From Cochliopodium minus (Eukaryota > Discosea > Himatismenida > Cochliopodiidae): 64,000 nt of DNA. This document shows positions 56,896 through 64,000 of the stretch, piece by piece; position 1 is the first letter of the stretch; each line of letters opens with the position of its first letter. The notes below the pieces were generated by a model. It saw only the letters and a program-made list of their open reading frames with translations, searched no databases and was not told the origin of the DNA. The translations under genes and the position numbers were made by a program. The stretch spans positions 96,375 to 160,374 of the forward strand of contig JAMYWO010000009.1 of assembly GCA_024220525.1 (NCBI GenBank). The letters run 5' to 3'.

Positions 56896-57834
56896 TCATA
56901 AAACAGCACATAATCTCAATCCTTTATTTTTTCCTTTCAAGTTTTGAGAATATGGATAGTAAGAAGAGATCATTCGAACTAAAGTTGCAAAAATTTCTGT
57001 AATACCCAGTCTATGTTTTGCAGAAACTTCACTAAATGAACTTTTCATGATTACATTTATAAACTTTAATTCTTAAATTTTGTTTATTTCTTTTTTACCA
57101 ATTACGATAAGATTGTGCCAATAGCTTTCCTTCCTCTGTTTTAACTTCTCTTTTACTTTCTAGGTCACATTTATTTCCTACCAAGACTATTGGGGTGTCA
57201 TTAGTGTTTTTTGTTCTTACAATAGAACTATGTAATTCTTCTATGTGTTCGAATGTAGATTTGTCAATAATGGAGTAAATTAAAACGAAACCATCGGAAG
57301 ATCTAATCCAAGAATCTCTTAATGGTGAAAACTATTTTTGAAAATAAAACATTAATTTTTAACAAAATATTTTTGAATACCTCTTCTTGCCCAGCCGTAT
57401 CCAATAGATCTAAAATCTATTTATTGTTAAATAAATAAATTCTTATAATATGTTTTCTTACGTAACATTGATTATCAATCACCATTTGTTTTCTATAACT
57501 ATCTTCTATTGTTGGATCTATTTATTTTTTAACAAAACAATGAGAACAAATGTTTATAATTTAAAATTTACCATATTGTTCCACAAAATGATCTTTTTTT
57601 TTTGATTTAGATTTTTAGTTAAGAAAAATAAGAAAAATTACTAGAACATAGCTGAATGGTTCTTTTAATCAAAAAGAAAAGTTAGAAATAAAAAAGATAG
57701 TTTTAAATAAGCTTACACTGCAGTTTTCCCAACTCCTCCATCCCTTTAGTATAAAATTTAAATTGAAAAAAATATAAAAAAAAAATTTCTTCAAACCCTA
57801 AAATACAAATGTTGATATAATTTGAACTTTTCAT
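56896..57834 (-). CDS. Ras-like small GTPase 2
   Basis: The ATG at 57834 starts MKSSNYINICILG, joined to a short exon with DGGVGKTAV, then TIQLCS and NHFVEQY. Later exons give DPTIEDSYRKQMVI, DLLDTAGQEE, GNKCD and VSAK, and the protein ends in CAVL, a geranylgeranyl-type CaaX box. At least seven exons, several under 30 nt (the exon at about 57656-57675 is about 20 nt). The DPTIEDSYRKQ effector region is that of classical Ras, so Ras effectors with RA/RBD domains are expected partners. Active-site residues are intact. Confidence 0.85.
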
Positions 57835-58213
57835 CTTTAAAACAATTCCTCTTTTTTTTTTATTTTTTTTTTAAATTTGGGAACTAACATAATTTTAAAT
57901 TTCTTTTCAAGTACTTTGAATGTGAATGAATAAATTTTCCCAATCAATAAAAGAATGGAGGAAATGTCCAATTTGTTTGGAGATTGAATGTCTTTTTTCT
58001 CCTTTTCTTAAATTTTTTTTGGAAATACAATAAAAAGAGACAAGATAAAGCCTAAATTTTTTGCAAAATTTGGAAATAGAAGAGTTTACTTTATCAACAA
58101 AACAAAAATGTTGAGATATTTATTAAATATTCTCTTATTTATGAAACAAAAACTCTTTTTTTTTTTTCCTTTTGCAATAATCAAATCTCTCCAAATATCC
58201 TTCTTCAATCCAT
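57835..58213. other. Intergenic region between Ras-like genes 2 and 3
   Basis: 379 bp, AT-rich, no open frame or repeat of note. It should contain the promoter of Ras-like gene 2 and the terminator region of gene 3. Confidence 0.5.
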
Positions 58214-59001
58214 TCAAAATATAACACATTTCTTCTTTTTTTTAGTATTGGTGAGATGAGGATAATATTCGGCAGATAGTCTCACCAGATTTTTGAAGAG
58301 ATTCAAAACATCTTTTTCAGATTTGGCAGATACCTCATGATATTGAGCATTGTAAAAATAATTGGCCAATTCCTTTCCCTCTTCAACAGATACTTGTCTC
58401 TTATTGAACAAATCACTCTTATTTCCGACAATCAAACAAGGGATATCCCTCTTATGTTTGCATTGTACTATTTCTTTGTGTAATGTGTAGATTCTTTCGA
58501 ATGTACTTCTTTCTGCAATAGAAAATACCAACAGAAAGACATCTGAGGATAAGATCCATCCTTCTCTCAACTTGCATTCTTGGCCTGCTGTATCTAAAAT
58601 CTCCAAATTGAAATTTTGTTTGTCGATTGTGATTTTAGTTTTATGGGATTCTATCAAAATTATGCATATCAAGAAAATTAAGGTTGAAATTTTATTATTC
58701 AATAATTTATCTTTTTCTCACCTTCAATGGTTGGATCATATAGCTCAATAAAATAGCGAGAACAAAATTGTGTTGCAATTGCACTTTTTCCTATTGAGAA
58801 AAAAAGATAAAGAAAAAATAAAGAATTCTAATAATTTTTCTGATTAAGTGAAATGCCTTTATATAAATTAAAAATTCTTTTTTACCCACTCCTCCTTCTC
58901 CAAGTATGCATACTATTTAATTTTTTTTTCAAAGATAATGGTTTAAAATTCCAAAAATTTATAACCAAAAAGAGAAACCAACCATTCAATATATTGCTCA
59001 T
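58214..59001 (-). CDS. Ras-like small GTPase 3
   Basis: First exon 58983-59001 (19 nt, MSNILN), then 58886-58912 (CILGEGGVG), about 58723-58790 (GKSAIATQFC, YDPTIE) and 58214-58650. G3 is EILDTAGQEC, G4 GNKSD, G5 VSAK, and it ends in CVIF. The start was chosen because the 19-nt exon joins in phase and matches the start layout of Ras-like 1 and 2. The switch I sequence after TIE (ESHKTK) lacks the SYRKQ of Ras, and Cys replaces Glu after Gln61, so effectors or GAPs may differ from those of its neighbours. Confidence 0.82.
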
Positions 59002-59603
59002 TTTTGGTTGTTTAACACTATATTTCTTTTTTATTTTTTTATTCTCCTTTGTTCAATTTGCAGCAACTTCACAAATTGTTTTTTTTTTAATTTTTTTATA
59101 TTTTTTGTCAAATTTAGGCAATTATCTTCATCTTATTATCCTTTAAAGAGTGTTTCGTTTTTAAATCAACAGAAGTCCCAAATAAATCACCATTATCTCT
59201 TATTAAAATTGCCCAAATTCAATCAAAAAACAAATTTTAACAAAGATTTAGAAATTAACACTTGTCATTTAGCTCTTATTGTTATGGAAGCTGGAAACAT
59301 ATCAAAATAAATTGTAAGGGAAGCAAGCAAGGTTTTTTAACAATGAATAATTAATGGAAGTAAGAAAAAAACGAAATTGATTCGCTTTAACAAATTGGAA
59401 TGACATGTGTCCAAACAGAATAATTTTGATCAAGATTTTTTTTTTTGAAATTTAGAGATGATTTTGTTAAAAAATATTCCTTTATCAAACCAATCTTTCT
59501 GACAAATTGAAATGAAGTAAAATTAGCAAAGTTATTAAAAGTTTGTAAAATTATAGTCGAAATGGAAAAATAAAATTTATTTATGAATTTTAATTCAAAT
59601 TTA
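59002..59603. other. Intergenic region
   Basis: About 600 bp. Open stretches on the plus strand (58853-59310) are T-rich, phenylalanine-dominated and lack domain content, so they are not called. Nothing else is recognisable. Confidence 0.5.
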
Positions 59604-59988
59604 TTATTTTTTCTGAAAAGTTGCTGCAATAGATCCACAAGAGCATTTCTTGATATAGCTATATCAATAAATATATATTAAAAAAAAAATAATTTATTTT
59701 ATATTTGAAAAAAAGGAATTACGTATTGAAGGTAATTCCTGGTACTGAGGCACAAGTCGAACAGCAAGTAAACTCGCATCCTTTTCCTTTATGCACAAGT
59801 GTTTGTTTGGTTGCCATACTATTAAAAAAATTAAAATCCAAAAAGAAAGGATTTATTTGAAGAATTTTACCTCTTTCCTTTTGAATTAAATTAAATTTAA
59901 ATACAAGTGATTTTCAAAATTGAAAAATAATTAGATTGTTTTAAAAAAAAAAAACTTAATCTTTACCACATAATGGGCAATTAGGCAT
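59604..59988 (-). CDS. 59-residue cysteine-rich, probably zinc-binding protein
   Basis: Four tiny exons join in phase to 60 codons: 59967-59988 (22 nt), 59871-59877 (7 nt), 59723-59818, 59604-59658. The protein starts MPNCPLCGKSMATKQTL and continues with KGKGCEFTCCSTC and, near the end, KKCSCGS. It has nine Cys residues in CxxC, CxxxCCxxC and CxC clusters, as in small zinc-ribbon or metal-binding proteins. Each exon ends in GT and begins after AG, and the 7-nt exon is needed to keep the frame and complete the first CPLCGK knuckle. Every piece is below usual ORF thresholds. No family is named; metal binding is inferred from the cysteines. Confidence 0.7.
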
Positions 59989-60540
59989 ATTTAAATTTTT
60001 GATTTGATTATTGGTAGTTTTTTGATTGGTATTCCGGTATTAGACCTTTTTTTTAATTATTTTATTTATTATAATTTAGTTTTTGAATTCAATTTAAGAA
60101 CTTTTAGAATTTGGCTTTATTCAAATTAAATCTTACTCTTGATCAAGAAATTGATCTTGAATTTTTCTCAAGAAAGTTTTCATTTTAATGAAGTTTTTAA
60201 ATTTGTAGTCGAAATTGAAAAAAGAATTTTAAAATCAAATTAGCAATTTTTAATGAGAGAAGTGTCTTGATTGCTTCCAAGAATATTTGGTTTATTTTTG
60301 AAAAACAAAAAAAAATCTTGAAAATTTGAATAAAATCCGTTAACTTTAAAAGTATCAATAATAAAAAGAAGTTCTGATCATTTATAACAAAACAGATTTT
60401 ATAAATTCAATAAATAAATAAATCTGAGGGGATTTCATTTAACGGATATATAAACTATCCAAGTTGAATTAAAAAAAAAAAATTTGTATTTATTCGAATT
60501 CCATTTCTCCATATAAAAAATCAAATAAAAGCATTAATAA
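59989..60540. other. Intergenic region between divergent genes
   Basis: About 550 bp between the cysteine-rich gene (minus) and the ankyrin gene (plus). A 9-bp inverted pair (ATCCGTTAA near 60335, TTAACGGAT near 60438) is visible, with no further symmetry. Nothing else could be supported. Confidence 0.45.
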
Positions 60541-62039
60541 ATGGGAAACAAAATAAATCTCGATAATCTAGAAAGGGAAGAAGATATAAAGAATTTATAC
60601 TCACATGTAATGAATGGCAAAGATCAACAAAGACTAAATCAGAAAGAATGGAAGTAAAAATTTAATTCTGAAATATTTTTAAAATCAGTTCTTGTCCAAA
60701 TACGTTTTAATATGTTCGATATATCTCGTAATAAATTTAATTTTTTTTTTTACGAAAAAGAAATTTGATTGAAGAAATAGTGGTACATGATCTCAAAATA
60801 AAACATTTGAAAGTAAATGATAATACATTGAAGAAATTGATAATGAATTACATGATAATGGTGAATGAAAAAATAATAATAAAAAAAAAATGAACTCAAA
60901 ATTATTTTTTATTTTATTAATATCCTCCTATTTTTAGATATCAGATCTGATTGAAAATGAAGATGTATCTTACGATAAATTTTCGAGTTTTATAAAACAA
61001 GACAGATTGGCACTATACAACGTTTGCAAAAACAACGGAGATAAAGAAGTTGTTAAATATTTAATGAACAACGGATTTGATGTTAACAAATTTCCAGAAG
61101 GAGAATATTCACCTTTATTTCATTGCTTGAAAAATGAGAACATGGACTTAGTAAAGTATTTGATACAAAACAAAGCGTACACAAACATTTTCAACAAGGA
61201 TTCTTCTGACTGTCCTTTGTCTCCCTTGTTTCATCTTTGTGGATCCGTCATTCCTCATTTGGACATAATCGAGTTACTAATTAATTATGGAGCTAATATT
61301 GATCTAAGAAATTCTAAAGGTAAATAATTTATTTATTTTATTTTTTTTCTTTTTTTATAAAAATTTAATTTTCAATTATTCAATTTTTCAACGATTTATT
61401 TTTTTCTTTTAAAGGATACACTCCCTTTCACGTTTTATGTAGCAATGAAAATGTAGTATATGAAATCATTCAATTATTCATTGACAATCAAGCTAACATA
61501 AACTTGAAAGCGGTAAAATAAAAAATTCAAAATTTACTTTAAATTTAATTAATAGTTAAATAGGAAAATGGAGAAACACCTTTCCATAGCATTTTTAAAA
61601 ATAAAAAAACATACATTACAAGCTATTCTATCAAAGCTTTATTCGATTGTAGAGCAGACCCAAATATCCATAATAATGAGTTAAATTCTCCCCTACATTT
61701 TGCTTCTGCTAATGGAGAATTACCGATTGAAATTCTAGTCTTCTTTGTTCAACACAAAGCAAATCTTAACTTAAAGAATTTGGAAGACAAAATTCCTCTT
61801 CATATTTTTTGTGCCAATTTTACCAATATCAACCATGGCTTTGTTTTGAAATCTTTTATTGATTTAAAGTCTGATGTCAATTTGAAGGACAAATATAATG
61901 TATTTCCCTTTTATATCCATTTTTTAAAATTTATTTTTGATTGATTATTTTTGTTTAGAAAAAACCTTTGGATTATTTAGAACCAAAGATAAAAAGGAAA
62001 CTCAAAAAAATGAAGATAATCAGCCGAACAAAAAAATAG
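60541..62039 (+). CDS. N-myristoylated ankyrin-repeat protein
   Basis: The ATG at 60541 begins MGNKINLDNLE, a good N-myristoylation context. Exons: 60541-60653, about 60760-60859, 60938-61319, 61415-61513, 61566-61898, 61959-62039. From about residue 110 there are eight or so ankyrin repeats (EVVKYLMNNGFDVNK, SPLFHCLKN, DIIELLINYGANIDLRNSKG, NSPLHFASANGELPIEIL, IPLHIFCANFTN), ending in a lysine-rich tail (KIKRKLKKMKIISRTKK). The predicted role is membrane-tethered protein binding. It resembles the ankyrin protein at 5450 in repeat style but lacks that protein's C-terminal module. Confidence 0.82.
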
Positions 62040-62120
62040 TGTTTTTTTTTTAAAAATTAATTTTAATTTATTATTTTTGAAAAAAAAAAAAAATTTGTAA
62101 AATAAAAGATTTTTTTTTTT

Positions 62121-63573
62121 TTAAACAATCAAACTTTCGCAATAAGATTTGGCATTTTCAATTCCGTACATTGTATTGTAATCAAGAGAAAGAGTATTAA
62201 AATGTTCGTCCTGATCGTGATTAGTTTTCCCTCTCCACATAGACAAAAAAGTGGAATAGTTCTTGACATTCTCCTGGTTGTTCTGATAAACGTGAGAAAA
62301 ATCAATGATGACAACTTTTATTTTGTCTTCAATAACACTCAAAGGAGTTTTTTCATCAACATTTTTTAAATCACTGTCATAAATTATCAACAAAGAAGAG
62401 CAAAAAAACAGATATTTGTGGTTTTTTTTGAACCAATCTATCACTTTGTCTATTTTTGTTATGGCCACTTTTATAATGTCTTTGCGGAGAGTTTCTCCAT
62501 CGAAGAAGAAATCCTGGAAAACCATTTCCTTCACTTTTTGTTCTTCTACCTTTCTTCCCCATTTTTGTCCTCTACTAATATATTCTTTGGTTTTTTTGTT
62601 CCAAACCTTTTGGTTTTTTATTAAAAAAAAATATGATTAAATTAATAAATATTTTTTTTTTTTACTTTCATTCCACAACATCTAAACCCTACATTAGGCT
62701 GTGGAGGATATTTTTTCAATTCTCTTAAAATTTTGTGTTCGTCAGCAAAACAATCATGAGTCTTTTGAAATTTTTTAATAAAAAATATTGTGATAAAAAT
62801 TAATTATTATTAAAAATAATATTAAAATAATGATGTTAAAATAAAAAATTTTATCTCTCTTTTATTTACAATTTGTCCCAACTTTAAATCTAATACACAG
62901 GGATGATTCATAGTATATGTAAGATCTTCCAGTACCAAGTACCTGCATTTGACGGGAGAAGTCAAAGTGATGACACCGTAGTAACGAGGGATGATGGGGG
63001 AAATGTTTTTGTCGTTTAATGTTTCCTCGTAAAAAGTTTTTTCTATCAATCCTCTTTGTTGTGATTGCAATGGTTTGTATATTTTGTTTTCACTTTTCAA
63101 CATCCCCACTTTTCCTTTATTTTTTTTGTGATTAGAATAATATTGTAGAAAAGATAAAAATTTTTTCTTCTCAAATTTTTATTTTTAATTATGAAATGTA
63201 TTCCAAATTGGAAAAGTGATTATATATCCTTTATCATCCATAAAAATTTTCCAATTTTATTATTTTATCAAGACATGTTTTGATCAAGCAAGATGCATTT
63301 TAATTGGATACTCATTATATGATTCATTTAAAGTATCATATTTATTTTTGGCAATCAATAATGAAAATTATACTTTGATATAAAAATTATGATATATTGA
63401 GATTTAGAAAACAATATTAGATGGATAGAAAAAGAATACATACCCTCTTTCCATAAATGCCCTGCCACTTGTCCTTCAAAGATTTTGATCTCGTTTTTTT
63501 TCTTGGGTTGGAAGAGATAAGATAGAGCATAACCAGACAAGAAAATGAAGGAAGAATAAAGAAAAGGCTTCAT
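62121..63573 (-). CDS. Inositol polyphosphate kinase family protein with N-terminal membrane anchor
   Basis: Four exons give 316 residues in phase: 63444-63573, 62870-63108, 62666-62761, 62121-62606. The start is MKPFLYSSFIFLSGYALSYL, a single hydrophobic anchor. The kinase fold of the IPK family (IPMK, IP3K, IP6K) follows: FEGQVAGHLWKE, KPLQSQQRG, PRYYGVITL, YLVLEDLT, the catalytic PCVLDLKLG, VGFRCCGMKV, then SSLLIIYD and the metal-binding VVIIDFSH. These enzymes phosphorylate inositol phosphates with ATP. The membrane anchor is unusual, since known members are soluble or nuclear. Which inositol phosphate it uses cannot be told. An upstream in-frame GTG (63612) exists, but ATG 63573 is the first ATG. 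Confidence 0.87.
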
Positions 63574-63666
63574 CTCTTTCAATTTTTTTTTTTTTGATTT
63601 AAATAATTTCACAAAGAAAATTGAAATTGAAAAAAAATTTAAATTTAAATATAAAAAATCTTTTTA

Positions 63667-64000
63667 TTAATTTTGTTTTGGACTGTAAGATGCAGTGCAA
63701 TTTTTATAAATGGAGTAAGATCCACTTTTTGTCAAACAGATTTGATCCCATTTACATTTACCAGTGCACTTGTTGTAGTAGTGGAAGTGGATTTGTAGAA
63801 CCAATATTTTTCAAAAAGAGAATCTTCTGTTTCCATTCTCTTTGACAAATCTGCCCAATCTAAAAAATTTTAAAAAAAAAATTTTTTAAAAAAAAAAGGG
63901 TTTCAGTAAACAAAAAAGTTTTTTGTTTTGTTTGTTTTTTTGATTTACCTTGAGGAAATAAATTTGTCATGTTGTATGTTTTTTTAGCACTGTATTCCTT
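63667..64000 (-). CDS. Acid sphingomyelinase-like phosphodiesterase, copy 3 (3' end only)
   Basis: The window ends inside this gene. The last exon encodes DWADLSKRMETEDSLFEKYW and, after a one-base frame slip at about 63772-63790, KCTGKCKWDQICLTKSGSYS and a stop. The equivalent exon of copy 2 has a single frame through YKYTSTATKKCEGDCK. The intron beyond (63870-63948) and the next exon (63949 on) are almost identical to 44930-45040. The slip may mark a pseudogene or a sequence error. Confidence 0.75.

Noticed and set aside
58853-59310. Plus-strand open frames of about 100 codons
   Set aside because: Phe/Leu-rich translation of T runs, overlapping exons of Ras-like gene 3 on the other strand.
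60335-60446. Inverted pair ATCCGTTAA / TTAACGGAT as a fifth MITE
   Set aside because: Only 9 bp match, with no TAGACATGTCC ends and no 9-bp flanking duplication.

Overview
The window is nuclear DNA of an AT-rich, intron-dense, free-living amoeboid protist. It has GT-AG introns of mostly 50-250 bp made of A/T runs, a Pol III tRNA, eIF4G, PDS5, SNAPc50, Ras and RhoGEF signalling, SH2, F-box and ankyrin proteins, and an acid-sphingomyelinase family. A heterolobosean or similar amoeba fits the gene content, but the lineage cannot be fixed from this sequence. The standard code is used. Several exons are only 7-21 nt long, so simple ORF reading misses much of the coding content. Splice coordinates below were read by eye and may be off by 1-2 bases.

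Layout. 1-5264: 3' part of an acyl-CoA-synthetase-like / class III adenylyl cyclase / coiled-coil / GAS2 fusion. 5450-9656: a long ankyrin protein facing a MIT-AAA (Vps4-type) protein that has lost both Walker motifs. 9868-13588: two intact divergent actin-like genes with a gene fragment between them. 13887-17980 (minus): SNAPc50 homologue and an amino-acid transporter carrying two MITEs in its introns. 18307-25779: an IQ-RhoGEF-PH protein with two cyclic-nucleotide-binding domains, then an EF-hand/F-box gene with one apparent frameshift. 25871-33086: F-box gene, tRNA-Tyr with an unusually placed intron, lysophospholipid acyltransferase, Rrp17/NOL12, a divergent P-loop protein and a small ORF. 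33849-40673: eIF4G and an F-box/propeller protein.

40782-49322 is an assembly-compromised stretch. An SH2 gene and a sphingomyelinase gene are both cut at a single N (41765), and HSP70 and a DCN1-like gene are both cut at another single N (48500). A complete second sphingomyelinase lies between them, and a third copy starts at the window end. 50559-55620: PDS5 cohesin regulator. 55735-59001 (minus): three tandem Ras-like GTPases. 59604-59988: a 59-residue cysteine-rich protein whose exons are too small for ORF callers. 60541-62039: second ankyrin protein. 62121-63573: membrane-anchored inositol-polyphosphate-kinase-family protein.

Themes. (i) A 90-bp non-autonomous transposon family (four copies, 9-bp target duplications, one with an empty paralogous site). 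(ii) Signalling proteins with new domain combinations; a cyclase fusion and a RhoGEF with cNMP-binding domains could belong to one cAMP circuit, although this is inference. (iii) Pseudo-enzymes: the ACS-like domain, the Vps4-like protein and the actin-like proteins have each lost key nucleotide-binding residues while keeping their fold signatures. (iv) A shared C-terminal module in three otherwise unrelated proteins.
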